A DNA stretch of 64,000 bases. Origin: Cristatella mucedo (Eukaryota > Bryozoa > Phylactolaemata > Cristatellidae). Shown piece after piece: positions 23,775-56,399 of this stretch (its first letter is position 1; each line of letters opens with the position of its first letter). Both the position numbers and the translations under genes were made by a program. The notes under the pieces are model-generated. The model searched no databases. It was given only the letters and a program-made list of their open reading frames with translations, and was not told the origin of the DNA. The stretch spans positions 4,681,001 through 4,745,000 of the forward strand of contig WPIO01000009.1 in NCBI GenBank assembly GCA_009760855.2. The letters run 5' to 3'.

Positions 23775-25073
23775 TCAAGCCACCTTCTCGGCTGCTGCGG
23801 CCACTGCCGACGCCGCTGCCGCCCGAGGCGGCAGCGGCTCGCCCGCAGCCCGAAGCACGCCAAGCAGCTGCTCGTCCGACCCCATTGTCCAGCTGGGCAC
23901 GCCGAGCCAGAGCTTGATGGCGTCCTGGTCGGGCGCCTCGACGCGCCACGTCATCGACGGCAGCGCCGGACACGTGACGTCCGCCGCCGCCTCGGGCCGG
24001 CCGAGGCGGCGCAGGCCACGCTCGGCGGCCTGCGCCTCGTCGAGCAGGTGCAGCTGGTGCCCGCTGTCGATGAGCAGGCTCGCGTAGCCAGCGCTCAGGG
24101 CCGCGGCGGCGCCGAGAGCCCTGCAGCGCTCCTCGGCTCGAAGCGCGCTCGCCGTCAGCTCGCCGACGTCGGCGCGCAGGCGGCCCTCGATCTCGCGGTA
24201 GCAGACGTCCACCGACTGCAGCAGCAGCTTCCGGCTGGCGGCGAGCGCCACGAGCGCCTCGTCCTTCTGGTCGGCGAGCATGCGCGCCGCGTCGCGGCAG
24301 CGCTCGCCGACCCGGCCGAGCGCGGCGACGCGCTCGCCGACGGCGCCGAGCGAGGCGGCCAGCTGCCGGCGCAGCTGGCCGGCGTGCGCGCACAGCGGGA
24401 CGTACTGGTGCTCGCGCTTGTGGCAGAGCGTCATCAGGCAGTCGACACACTTGGCGGCGGCGCACGTCTGGCAGTAGAACGCCAGGTCGCCCGACGAGCC
24501 GCCGCCGACGTGCGCGGCACAGGCGCGCGGCGCCGGCCTGTCCTGCAAGCTGAGCGGAGCGGAGCGGAACTCGTCGGCCGGCACGGTGGTGTGCCAGCGC
24601 AGGAAGCGCGCGTGCATGGCCACGCACGGCGTGCACAGGTAGCGGTGGCACTGCAGGCAGCGCATGGCCGCCGCCACGCCGCGCATGCCCTCCTCGCCGC
24701 ACACGGCGCACAGAGGCGGCTGGCTGCGCTCCTTGCGCAGAGCGAGGCAGCTGCGCAGGAAGACGCTCTCGCCGGCAGGCAGCTCGTGCAGCGACGCCTC
24801 GTCGCCAGGCGTCGGCCAGGCGTCGGCGCACTTCGGGCAGCGAACAACCGGCTTCGGTGCTGCGGCGCCGGCATCCACGTCGCCATTGCTGCTGCTGCCA
24901 CTGTCAGCTGGCGACGTGCCAGCGGGCACGACTGCGGGCGCAACGATGGTGGCGGCACAGAGGCGGCAGCAGCTGTGCAGGCACGCCAGGGTGACTGGCT
25001 GAGCAAGTTCCTCGCCGCACACCATGCAGCTCAGAGCTGCGTCAGCAGAGGACGGCGATGGCGGCGATGCCAT
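23775..25073 (-). CDS. TRIM-like RING/B-box/coiled-coil protein (432 aa, single coding exon)
   Basis: RING finger: C16, C19, C31, H33, C36, C39, then a Gly/Ser/Ala-rich insertion of about 40 residues before the last pair, C79 and C82 (CPKC). B-box 1-like cluster: C122, C125, C139, C142, C147, C150 with H154/H161. B-box 2: C185, H188, C201, C204, C209, C212, H218, H222. An Ala/Leu/Arg/Glu-rich coiled coil spans about 230-350. The last 80 residues include a Trp-containing segment (SMTWRVEAPDQDAIKLWLG) but no SPRY, NHL or filamin domain that I recognise. RING-bearing TRIM proteins are generally E3 ubiquitin ligases, so that role is inferred. The ATG at 25071-25073 follows a likely acceptor (CACTTGCAG), so a 5' non-coding exon probably exists. 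Closest named vertebrate type is undecided. Confidence 0.85.
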   Translation of the reverse strand: MASPPSPSSADAALSCMVCGEELAQPVTLACLHSCCRLCAATIVAPAVVPAGTSPADSGSSSNGDVDAGAAAPKPVVRCPKCADAWPTPGDEASLHELPAGESVFLRSCLALRKERSQPPLCAVCGEEGMRGVAAAMRCLQCHRYLCTPCVAMHARFLRWHTTVPADEFRSAPLSLQDRPAPRACAAHVGGGSSGDLAFYCQTCAAAKCVDCLMTLCHKREHQYVPLCAHAGQLRRQLAASLGAVGERVAALGRVGERCRDAARMLADQKDEALVALAASRKLLLQSVDVCYREIEGRLRADVGELTASALRAEERCRALGAAAALSAGYASLLIDSGHQLHLLDEAQAAERGLRRLGRPEAAADVTCPALPSMTWRVEAPDQDAIKLWLGVPSWTMGSDEQLLGVLRAAGEPLPPRAAAASAVAAAAEKVA

Positions 25074-25272
25074 GTCGGCAGAGGACGGCGATGGAATCTG
25101 CGGAATCTGCAAGTGAACAGCAAGATGATGAACAGCAAAAAAGAAGATGAACAGCAAGATGCCGTGAGTCGAACCAGCACAGTCGACGTTAGTAGCCAGG
25201 GGCGTTGTCGGCACAAATTGGCAAAGGGACACAACTCTTAAAGGAGAGGGCTGAACTTGTATGTCACCCTAG

Positions 25273-25324
<52 letters not shown>
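25273..25324. repeat. (GA)n microsatellite
   Basis: Uninterrupted GA dinucleotides, about 25 units, just upstream of the TRIM-like gene. Confidence 0.95.
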
Positions 25325-25326
<2 letters not shown>

Positions 25327-26514
25327 ACACAGCTTCGGTTCTCAGGGTGAGTCACGCAGCTTGAGGGGACAGACCGCAGACCCACAACTGCTTTGCCTAA
25401 GCCCAGGATAGTGACGTAGAAGCTGGCAGCCAGCTTGTTCATGCACGGCAAAGAAACGTGATCGGGGCACATAACAACACGTACAATACAAGGCTCAGTT
25501 ATGAGGGCGAGGCACGACATTCAGGTTAAAGTTTGAAATATCTACAAGAGAAGCATCGGCAGCATAAAGCTCTGCTGGGCCTCCAGTTGTTTTAGGAAAA
25601 CTTTCACTACCGAGCAAAATTCGTACAATACCCAGCACACTGCGATTTTAGCGCTGATAGGAGCTGGTGCTTTAAAGGAAACCTCGATAAACACGCATTT
25701 TGCTACCTCCGTCACTCGGCCGAGCGTCCAGTTAGGTTATACGAACATAATTTTCAAAAACAAACTGGTCGGTAAGCTCTTGAGCAATAGCACGTCTTAA
25801 GACTCTGCTCTAGAAGAAAAGCAACAAAATGATATAGCATAGGCCAGACCACGCATAATAACACGGGCCAGACCACGTGCGATGAGCAATCTATACGCCC
25901 ATGCACGAGATGGTAACTTCAACGCTCAAGTTCTGGCAGGCGTCATATGAACCAGCTCCAGAAAGCAAGGTGAACAGCAATGATTAATTATTTACAAAGC
26001 GCCAGATCGCGGATGTAAAGAGAACTATTTAACCGTTACCAAGTGAATACAACCAACTAGCACGAGGACTCATGACTTTCAATATGCTTGCACTGTGTCC
26101 ATGAAATCTTACTCTACTTTACCCAGTTTTCAGCAAGCACAGATGGAAATTGAGCCAAGCTGTACGCACTAGCGAAGATCCAAGTGCTGCGCTTTTAGGG
26201 AGCTAGAATCCCAAAGCTGCTGCTCCCACTGTTACTTATTGCACTAAATGAACAGAAAGCTAGGGAATTCTTTTTGCATTTGCTTAGAGGAGGCCACTTC
26301 ACGAGACGGATATGGAAATGACACGGATAAAACAGGAAATAAATGCCACGAGAACAAACACGGTGGACAGAGACAGCACAGTCTGGCTTACAACTATCCC
26401 TAGTACGCTTGGTAGCCGGGGTGAGACAGGTGCTTGCAGAGAAGCATTCCAGGGAACTGCAATAGCATTACTCCTTGCACGAACCCCTCGGTAAATGCAA
26501 GCCTGGCCCCTAGG

Positions 26515-26650
26515 TCCTAGCCGCCACGGTAAGGCTCGCTAGTGCTTCGAGGCAGCTCAAGTCGTGGGTTCGGGTCCGGCAGAAGGCAATAAGCCGGGAT
26601 GATCCGGTGAGATCCCCGAGGCAGCTACATAAATGTTAAGCTGATCTTAA
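26515..26650 (+). mobile_element. tRNA-derived SINE copy (diverged)
   Basis: A-box-like TAGCCGCCACGGTAAGGC and B-box-like GTGGGTTCGGGTCCGGCAGA, followed by a body with GGCAATAAGCC and a degenerate tail GTTAAGCTGATC. Confidence 0.5.
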
Positions 26651-27594
26651 CTTGTTAATCTACCGGCTTCACAGAGATAAAAAAAAAGTTGGGCAAAGAG
26701 AATTTCTCGTGCAGTCACTTTACACGGGATTTCCCCAATTCTTTTAAACCACGTGCAGAGGCGCAAGCTCTAGTCCTGGTCACACAGACAAGCATGCTGC
26801 CTCCCCCCCCCCAGAACCACCCTGAGACAGCCGTCGCCTCCCTCCCTCCCTCCCCCTGCCCCTCTCCCCGGCACGAACTTATTCTGTCAACCACCCTTGG
26901 TCCCATGGCAGGATCTGCATTCGCGAACTCTGCTGCCATTCTCATCATGCAAGCTGACTTCTTTGTCAAAGCCTCCACAAAACACAAATACAGATTCGAC
27001 CAGCAAATGTGAGCAAACATAGATAGCCAATCACGGCAAAAAGTCTTTATAAAAAAAGGAAGAAAAAGCGCCCACGAAAACTGGACATTTGGGTCTGTCC
27101 GAGGCAGGAAGGAAGCAGACACGTTGACGGCAAAGGATATCGCACAGCCAAATGCGCCGAGTCGTCTGGCCAACCACTAAACGGCACCAGACTGCGGTTA
27201 AAACCCGCCTCAGATCGCCTTCGAACTTCTGCTTTCGAGGCGCGCGCACACAAACCACCGAGGCGCTGGCACTCCTTTCAGCTCAGCAGAGCTCTAGCCA
27301 TCCACTCGCCATGCGCCCGGGCTTCTCCGAACAGCTCGGGCGAGATCGGGCACGCTCAGATCTCAGCGTCTCGCTCGCGCGGTCGTCGATCGATCGCCAA
27401 TCAGGAAGCACTCGGCCCCCCCACCACCCCGGCGAGCTTGCGACAAAAAAGCAGGAGCCGGCTAAGCCCACTGAGCGCTGCGGGTCTAATGAATGAAGCT
27501 GGTCTCTGGAGGCAGTCGCGTGAGAGCTATCCAACCGTCGAAGCGCCGTCGCCACAAGCTTGGGAAAGAGAGAGCAACGAGCAGAGAAAGACGT

Positions 27595-27597
<3 letters not shown>

Positions 27598-27665
<68 letters not shown>
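27598..27665. repeat. (GA)n microsatellite
   Basis: About 33 uninterrupted GA units. The open frames crossing it on both strands are Arg-Glu or Ser-Leu repeats with no coding signal. Confidence 0.95.
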
Positions 27666-28961
27666 AACGCTAACGCGCAGTGGACGAAATATGTTCGACT
27701 CTTTTTCGATACACATGCGACACGATGAAACAGGCTCAACGCTATAAGACGTATAAAAAAAGGGGGGCGATCGAGGCCGGTGCCAGACAAAAGGTATCGT
27801 GCCCAAAAACCGTGCTAAGAAATCCAGAACTCATGGTCGTCGTTCAGCATTAGTCCCTGAAATCCCTCCCCGCACGCCATTCACTCTAGCATACCAGCTC
27901 TGCTCTGAGCGCATCCTCGCTCGCTCGCTCGCGCTCCTTCCCGGTTGTGACACTGGGTGTGTTCGCACCAAGCAGCGCAGTAAATCTAACAGGCTTACCC
28001 AGAAGTAAGTTCCTTGAAGCCCGTGTGCAGCGCCAGGACTTGAACGGGTTCGTCTTTGGCGCTCGCAAAGGCGACAGAACTCGGGTCGGAGTAAGCTTTC
28101 GAATAAGGGCACGGCAACGAGAGAACCGAAACCTAACGTGAAAGCTAGTGGTGAATTAGTGGATTCGCTGTGGCGAGTCCGGTCCTCATTCGAGTGTGTA
28201 GTCGTTACCAAGCTGACGACTCTTCCTGTTTACCGAACTTTTTTAAACTCGGTAACTTCTGCGAAAATTGCAAAGCTTCACCAATATATGTTGCAGCCAA
28301 AAGTGTAGGGAGTAGAGTGATTGGGTGGCTAATTTCCACCAACCTCGCTATGAAAGGGGCGGGACCGGCTGCTGATAGTTAAAAGGAATGACAACAATAA
28401 CAACGCTTTTGTATGGGGCCTTAGGAGAAACAAATCGATAAGATTGTGCTTTTACGCTCGCTGCAAGAGAAACATTAGGCAAGTAAGAGTTTAGGAAGTA
28501 CAGGGCGTCATTCTCAGCCGAGCATCAAACAGCGACGCTCAGGGCCGCTGATCGATACAGCTCCTGGTTAGTGACGTGCACTGAATCGCGCGCAGCTAGC
28601 TGAAGCCATGCAAGCTATTTTTCGCCGAGAGCATTATCGTAGTCCCCCTCCCTTTGAGGGCAGTGCCGGGTGGCCATCGGGTCTGTCGCCGACGGCTGAC
28701 AGGCTTCGTTTGAGAGGGACTTGACGCCGCCAAGGTGTGCCGATCGCGTCGCGTTCGCCGGGGCGAGAGCCGGAAATAGCAGTTTGGACGGCGCCGCACA
28801 CACCGCGTGCACATTAAGGGTCAGTTTCCTCGAGAGTCGATCGGTTTTTTATCAAGGGACGACCGTACTTTTAGAGACGCAAAAGAAGGAATCCTTTTTT
28901 AGTCGGCTTAATCAGGCTTAATACTTGATCCGCTAAAAAATCCACTTAGTCGGCTTAATAG

Positions 28962-29075
28962 CGGCTGGGCCAGGTGCCCGAGGGTAAGGTGCTCGCTCTG
29001 CGCGAGCTCGGTCGCGATTTTGAGTCGTGCAGCAGTCAGTCCTACGATCCTTTATTGCCCACTGCAAGAGGTGGT
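28962..29075 (+). mobile_element. tRNA-derived SINE, truncated
   Basis: Contains CAGGTGCCCGAGGGTAAGG and TTTTGAGTCGTGCAGCAGT, then CTTTATTGCCCACTGCAAG, and breaks off. Confidence 0.5.
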
Positions 29076-29204
29076 GATGTGTAAACAAACGATGCTTCAA
29101 AGGAGCGACGACGACGACGCGAACGACGGACGGGCTGCGCTCGATGCGCAGGTTTAGGTAAGAGCTTCTTAAGCTTTAGACGTGACTCTTGGGCTTCGTC
29201 CGCT

Positions 29205-29458
29205 CAGGCTCAGGTCTGACAAGGTCAGGTCTGATCACGTGACGACATCTCCACTCCGGCTCGGGCTCAGGTCTGACTAGATGGTCAGGTCTGATCACGT
29301 GACGACATCTCCACTCAGGCTCAGGCTCGGGCTCAGGTCTGACTACATGGTCAGGTCTGATCACATGACGACATCTCCACTCAGGCTCGGGCTCAGGTCT
29401 GACTACATGGTCAGGTCTGATCACGTGACGACATCTCCACTCAGGCTCGGGTCTCTGC
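29205..29458. repeat. Minisatellite, about 60-bp unit, 4 copies
   Basis: Tandem units each contain TGGTCAGGTCTGATCACGTG, ACGACATCTCCACTC and a variable number of GGCTCGGGCTCA steps. Copies differ by few substitutions and by the number of GGCTC(A/G) steps. One minus frame reads EPEWRCRHVIRPDH repeats, which is a by-product. Confidence 0.9.
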
Positions 29459-29744
29459 ATCTAGTCGAGCAACTGCACCAGTCTCACAGCGCCCTCCTTC
29501 GCTGAGGTCCTGAATGAATTGTATTTATATTTATTTATTTATCTTGACCATAAACCAGCTGTCTCCTATAAATGAAGACTTCTGGCGACAGTCGCAGTCT
29601 TGTCGGATCCGCCAAGACTGCGAAGAAACTCCACAGCGTTTGCGCGACGACATCTCCAGATGCTAGTAGCTCTAGCACTTCGCGTACCGCATCAAGAGAG
29701 CACGCGCCGTCGTGCGCCGCTAGTGTTCTGTGCATGTTCCATCG

Positions 29745-29915
29745 TGACCCCTGGGTCCTAGCCCCAGGGGTGGGCCGCTCCCGCTTCACCACCATCCAGG
29801 GGTCGTCGGTTCGAGTCCTACAACTGCCAATTCTGTATTGCCCACTGCAATCGTGAGTGACAGCCGCTATGGCTCTGCTGTCGCTACATACAAATGACAC
29901 TGTTGATGAAGCTGC
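29745..29915 (+). mobile_element. tRNA-derived SINE copy
   Basis: B-box-like TCGGTTCGAGTCCTACAACT, then TGTATTGCCCACTGCAATCG and the degenerate tail GACACTGTTGATGAAGCTG. Confidence 0.6.
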
Positions 29916-30285
29916 GTACAACTCTCCAGCGTAGCAACCACCGTAGTCTTTGTGAACCTACAGGCGGGATATATCGAAAGCCAAATTCTGCTGTCACTCA
30001 CTTGCTCGACTGTCCTCCGGACTTGATCCTCCGGACTGAATTCCTCTGGACTGAGCTCTAGTTCTAACTTGCTCTTTAATTCGCTGAGCAGTGAGATTTA
30101 GTCACGCGAGACGCAGTCACGCGGGTTACTCTATGTTCACCTACAGCCGCTTTGGTTTAGAGCACGCTATAAGAAAACTCTCCGGCGTATCACCCTCATT
30201 GACATTGAGACTTAGAAGAGCTTCGGGCGGAGATAAATTACCACGCGAATATTTAGGTCTGCACACGCTAGTTTAACTAGCCTGT

Positions 30286-30662
30286 CATTACATGAGCTGT
30301 CCCATTCCTCCGCCTAAAGACAGTTGGCGACAGAAGTTTGGCTCTGCAGGTCCTAGACTGTGGAACTCGCTTCCACAATTCTTACGCAACGACATCTACT
30401 CTCCAACTGCCGACTATGGCACATCTTTTTCAGAGGTCCTGAACTGCTACTTCTATGCTACTCACTACCTCAACTGCTCTCCTAAGTCTTCTATGCTTCC
30501 CACTTTCTCTTTGTTGCGTGAGACGAAGTCTGTTGGCTACCGAATGCGTACCGAAAGCCGCTTAGGCTGTGAGTGCGCTATACAAAACTCTCCTGCGTAA
30601 CACCCACATGGTCTTTATGACTTTGTGGAGTTACTGACGGAGATACATTACATTACATTACA
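30286..30662 (+). mobile_element. ATTAC-tailed non-LTR retrotransposon 3' end (reference copy)
   Basis: Translation begins SAGPRLWNSLPQFLRND, the conserved extreme C-terminus of many L2/CR1/RTE-like ORF2 proteins. It runs on through THYLNCSP and RMRTESRLGCECAIQNSPA to a stop. The 3' end is GGAGATAC followed by repeated ATTAC. Confidence 0.82.
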
Positions 30663-30867
30663 TGTCCAAATGGTGATATCCCCTAACTTTACCGCTTAGG
30701 CTTACCGAATATTTCTAGAAAATACATGGTCTTTACTCAAATTAGAATGTTTAGATAACTGTTCCTGCTTTCGACACACTGCAGCAAACACTCCCTGACT
30801 AGTTTTCTTGTCATGCGGCCAATTTTAAGTAATCTCCTCGAATAGCTGATCCACAGCAACTCAAATA

Positions 30868-31260
30868 ATTCTTTGGAGACCGTGCATTCAGCTCGTATGC
30901 TCCCAAAGCCTGGAACTCCCTCCCGACCTGCGTCAGAATATCCCATGACCTGACCACATTTAAAAGAAACTTAAAAACACACCTTTTTAGGACAGCATTT
31001 AGTGGGTCCCTGTGATTCGTCCTTGATGTGCTTATGCGTGCTGACACTGTGCATGCTGCCACTAACCACATTTGCATGCTGACCCTGTGCATGTCACCCC
31101 TAACCATATTATTCATTTTGCTTGTTTTTCAAGCATGATTTTACTTACCATTCAATTGCATTTCACTTTGCAGCAAATGTAAAGCGCCTAGAAAGAGATT
31201 AAGTTCTCTGAGGGCGCTTTATCAAGTGCAATATTATTATTATTATTATTATTATTATTA
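30868..31260 (+). mobile_element. L2/CR1-like LINE 3' end
   Basis: Nearly identical to 14920-15320: GACCGTGCATTCAGCTCGTA, AAAGCCTGGAACTCCCTCCC, then GTAAAGCGCC..GGGCGCTTTATCAAGTGCA and a TTA tail of more than 20 bases. Confidence 0.88.
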
Positions 31261-34200
31261 AATATCCGAGCGCGTTTTGCTTCTGAGCTTAGCGGGTTAT
31301 TCAAGATATTTCCCTCAAATGTTCTTATGCGTTCTTCTTTTGAGAAAATTAAGAAAGACATATGGCGGAAGCTAAGCTTGCTACGCCCTCGTTTGGAAGC
31401 CCCGGGAGCATAGCGTGCCGTTTACATCGTGACTATTTCATCAAGGCATTTCTTCCAAGGAGCTGCATGTTTATATTTTTCGTTCAGTAGCGGTGAGACT
31501 AGTGCAAAAACTAGATATGCACTAACCCCTACTTATGCTCAACTACTTTTGCTTTTAATTTATGAATATCATATAAAACCCATAAATAGCGTTACTTTCG
31601 CATCCCGGTCGCGCGCGCCAGCCCTGGACGGGCTGGGTTGGCATGCTCAGGCAAGCGCAGTCCAGCTGCTGTATGCGGCAGCAGATAAACGGAATGCTTG
31701 CCTGCTTGCAGACACTCAATCCTGAATGTCGGCCAATTTACTTAAGCTGATAATAACCGAGCTCCTGCTTATTGGAAACCCCGAGAGTACTGCTAGGCTA
31801 AGAGAATTTGCTCTTTTAATAGGTGCTGCTGCTGTGCGACCGTCGCCAGCAGCTCGGTATCCAAGATGCGCTCTTAAAATTGGGCGTAATATTCATCAGC
31901 GTAACTTGAAACCAGAAACCGCGTCAAGTGATAGCATCGCTTCATTTTCTTGTCGTAGTTGCCTAAGAGTTCGTGCTTGGGTAATGCATAAATCTAGCAT
32001 GTGTCAAAAAAGTTAAAACTAACGTTCTTACTATTGTTATTATGTTATTAGAGAAGCGGCGGATTAAATAAAGGCGAAGTGAACCACTCCAATCCGATAA
32101 AAGCTACGAGAACAGTAGCCATTAACTTACGATCAACGGGGTTTAGGGGAAAAGAGAGAGAGAGAGATAGAGGGGCAAAGGTAGGTATGAAATAAGGGGA
32201 AAAACAGTGGCCCAACTCATGCAACCGCCGAATTTAGCGCGCATCTTTGCACGAGAGGCAAATAAAGATGCTCGCTATCTTCACTATAAATAATGCCTTC
32301 TTCTCACAGTCTTTTCACTACGAGTCACTGTTATCTACAGAGCTCCTTTGCTATCGACGCTATTCCGCTTCGCTAGAGCCACTAGTAGAGTGCTGCAGTA
32401 ATGTGCCTAGAAAGAGGTTAAGTTCTCTGAGGGCACTATGAAAATGTATCGTTTTACTATTATTATAGCGAAGCGGCAGAGTGAAGAATGTAATTTTCAC
32501 GTGACCCTACGTCCATTCTTTAGCAGACAAAATAGCCCATAGGCTATTGTGCAGCTGGCTGTTACTAAATTTTAAGAATACCTTCAATCTATCTGAGGCT
32601 GCTCTTTATTCCACTGATCTTTATTTACTTTGTTGCACGAGGCAGTTAAGTTATGACGAATGCCAATGTTTCATCGCTACTTTTAAGAGAAAATATAATT
32701 GAAAAAATAGCTTTGAAGCATTATCAAGGTATTGCTGCTAGTACGGTAAAAAATACATATCCATTCTGAAATGCCCCTGTCGCTGTCTAAAAGCATGGCG
32801 ACTCACGAGCAGACTATATCCGCTCTCGCTCGCGCACACAAAGCAGCTATTCTGCCTTTGCCATTTGGTGTGAATGAGTCATTGACTAAGGAGATGTGGT
32901 GCTGTCTTCTTTTTCGGCGCATAAAGTAACAACTCGATCTTATTCCATCACAGAGCTGGTAAGCAAACTGATTAGAGATACGACCGTCTACGATCTCCTA
33001 ATCCAATTTGACAAATAATAAAAGACAGTACAAATCAAACGCGCAGCGGGGCAAGTTCAATGAGTGACATAAGCGTCACTTCAAGCTCAGGTCTTGGCGA
33101 ATGTGCGCGTCGTCGAAGGAGGAGGAAAAAGCGCATGGTCATCGGACAGCCGCCGTCGGACGAAACTGAGCGGCAATCGAGTGCCTCGGTTTAATTCGAG
33201 TGACGCCTTAGTCTGCACCCGCAGGATAAATACATTATGCCGGCGTCATTCCCTGCGGAGAGAACGTCACAACATCGCAGTATCGCGGCAGGAGACGGGG
33301 TGCCGTTTGTCGGCGGAAATAGCGCACGAAATCCTCCTCGCTGCGCAGCGACATTGACATTCAATCGGCGCTTACGAGCTTCGTCATGTTTCCGCGTTAA
33401 GATTCCGAAAAAGACGATATAAAAAAATCGACAACGGGGCGTGTGCTAATGAGAAGACTGGGATGGGAGCGCCTGCATCGCTCACGTTGGAATTGAAGGC
33501 GTCAGCGTCACGAGTGATAACTGAGTGATGCAAATGACAAATACACGTTATAACATACATGCGCCGTCGAAGAAGAATTGGCTGGAATCTGACTGAAATC
33601 CTAGAGGAAATCGTGATGTTCCGCACATTCTCTCCAACTATGCAACTAGTCGGCAGGCAGCCGCATTGATACAGTATTTGTATCTGTTGACTGCAATAGA
33701 CAGGCACACAAGGCCGTACGGAAGCCGCTATTTCAGACTACCGTTTACTTGATCCTGCTATGCTTCATTTATGAATGAATGCACGGGGTTCGTGCGTGCA
33801 TTACTTGCATGTGGATGAGAGCTTGTAGTGTCTATGCATGCAATGAGGCAAAGACACGGCGGGATGGGTTGGCTTTTAAGCTGAACATTAACTCGCAGCG
33901 CACACTAGTGGAACGGGAGAAGGGCCGAATTGCTAGCGGAAGGGTAAGAGAAACAGGAAAGGGGTGTGGCACGAGAATTTTCGGCGGGAACAGCATCTGC
34001 TGGCTGCATGTGGGGGGGGGGAGCTGCTGTGGCTGGGAGTCGTGCCTGCTTTTGCATGGCAGGCGATCTTCCGAAACGGCCGCTCGGTAGTCAGGCGTGC
34101 GCGATACACCGGTGCGGAGGCGTAGTCACGTGGCTTGCTGAGCGGCATAGGCACGCGGTTTGCTGAGGGGTATAGTCGCGTGGCTTGGCAGGAAGCAGGA

Positions 34201-35182
34201 CTGGGCGGCGCGAGGCTGGCCGAGAGTGCGGCGGCGGCGGAGAGCGCTGAAGCACGAAAGAAAGCGGAGAGAGAAAACTGGAACACGAAGCCGTTCGATG
34301 CATCGACCTCTACTTATTCTATTATCTATGCACAATAAATGAACCGCTGCTAGCCAATCTGAGACAGGCGCTAGCGAGCGACAACCGGCAGCGAACCGAT
34401 GGCGATTCGGTTGCAGGCTGCAGCGCTACGTGCCCCCTTCCTTCTTGAGTAGCGTTTACGATATCGACTTTCCCTCTAATTCGTCGCCGATTTGGCTCTG
34501 CTTTGGGCCGCCAAGTCACTTGATCGAGGGGGTTGAGGCGGATCGGCCATCTGTCCTTGTAGCAGAAGGCGCTTCTACTTTAAGCCTACCTTAAGTTCCT
34601 ACCAGCCGACCAATCAAAGCCCCTGACCAAAGCAGCAAGGATTGAACGCTCGAGTTACGTATATCGAGGCCGTTGAGTGCAAGTCTCGGTTTATGGAATA
34701 TATTCGTGTTGCATCTACGGCTTCATCATCCATTCTCTCCACAGAGCCGCCGAGCGTCTGCACATGGAATGCAGCGAAACACCGTAAAAACCGGGTGAAA
34801 ATCAGTGAACACTAGACACTTGCCCGAAAAACCTTTCTTATTACCTTCCTTTTCTTTCTCCTCTCGGTGCACTCGTCGACAATTATTACTGCAGCGGCAA
34901 ACTCTGTTTCTGCGGACGTTAGCCCGGTGGTTTCCGGAGTCTCTGTCTTATTCCGCATTAGAGCAGGGGTTACCGGCACAGCTAAGTCGGCCGTCAATTT
35001 TCTCCCGCGTCGGTAGCGTAAAGGCCCTAATTAGGAGTAACGCCGGCGTCGGTAAGAAAGAAATTCGATAGTGTCAACGCAGCCTTAGGCAGAGCTATCC
35101 AAAATGCCTTCCGTTCGCTACGAAGGGGCTTGCTCCCTCGGGGTCAATGTTTGAATCCCGCGAGACGTGCTCAACGCCTCAA

Positions 35183-55672
<20,490 letters not shown>

Positions 55673-56201
55673 GGCCAGAGCGGCGCGTCACCGTTGCCGC
55701 TGTCGCCGCCGCCGAAGTCGCCGCCGACGTCCTCTGCGCTCGCAGATAGTATCGCCGCTTCGCTCGTTCGCTATCCCCTTTCGTGTCCTTTCCGCCGCCG
55801 AGTCCAGTCGTTCGCGAGAGCGCGCCGCGGTCGTTGGAAACGTCACAATCGAGCGGGCCGCCGCCGCCGCCGCAAATGCATCCACGGCGCAACGCCGCTC
55901 AGGCTCGACTCCACGTACGGAGCGCACAGCTCGAATCGGTGCGCGGCCGGAGTGGGGGGAGGGAGAGAGAGAGAGAGAGGGGGGAGGGGGGAAAAGAGAG
56001 TCAAACGAAAATTAACGGAGTGGGCGGGGCTAAGCGAGACGGGGCTAGCTAGCGCGCGAATTTAAAGCGACGACGTCGCCGGACGTCGACGTCGACGTCG
56101 TCGCTTTTCACTGGCTTCTCCGCGCGGCGAGGCGAGGACAAGCGCGCAAACCCTTTTGGGGGAAAAGCTCCCCAGTGAGAGCGACCACTACTGCAGGACC
56201 G
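55673..56201. promoter_or_regulatory. CpG-rich divergent promoter region
   Basis: 529 bases separate the pseudokinase ATG (minus) from a possible small gene (plus). The segment includes a GC box, GGGCGGGGC (56023-56031). A cluster of ACGTC/GACGT steps (56069-56103) can fold into a hairpin because CGACGACGTC at the left pairs with GACGTCGTCG at the right. No TATA element was seen. Promoter function is inferred from position and composition. Confidence 0.4.
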
Positions 56202-56399
56202 ATGAGCAAACTGGAGGAACGACAGCGAATCTTTATTCTTGCAAATTCGCCGCAATTTGTAGCAGCGTTACTAGGACTAGGAGTGGCGATCACACTGTCT
56301 ATCCTAAAGCCACTGATTGCTCGATTATTGCTTCCTTGGTATACCTGCTGGTCTGTCATTAACGGGAAGCCGCGCTCCATCAAGTGGACTGTCAAGTAG
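56202..56399 (+). CDS. Possible 65-aa single-pass membrane protein
   Basis: ATG at 56202 opens MSKLEERQRIFILANSPQFV, followed by a hydrophobic stretch AALLGLGVAITLSILKPLIA and a basic C-terminus (NGKPRSIKWTVK). Length and layout resemble small organelle membrane proteins, but I do not recognise a family. It is divergent from the pseudokinase gene. No clear polyadenylation signal follows closely. It may be chance, since hydrophobic frames are common in such DNA. Confidence 0.3.
   Translation: MSKLEERQRIFILANSPQFVAALLGLGVAITLSILKPLIARLLLPWYTCWSVINGKPRSIKWTVK

Larger units (their letters stand above)
25325..35182. other. Intergenic 9.9 kb, repeats only
   Basis: Outside the repeats listed separately (microsatellite 27598, minisatellite 29205, SINEs, LINE ends 30286 and 30868, and a LINE tail near 32390-32468), I find no exon with a recognisable domain. 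Open frames at about 31429-32016 (plus) and 33094-33357 (plus) lack recognisable homology and splice context. Confidence 0.5.

Noticed and set aside
23739..25241. 500-residue plus-strand open frame
   Set aside because: Antisense of the TRIM-like gene; high GC removes stops. Zinc-ligand spacing is only sensible on the minus strand.
29205..29458. CRISPR array
   Set aside because: Repeats are directly abutting with no unique spacers, in eukaryotic DNA; it is a minisatellite.
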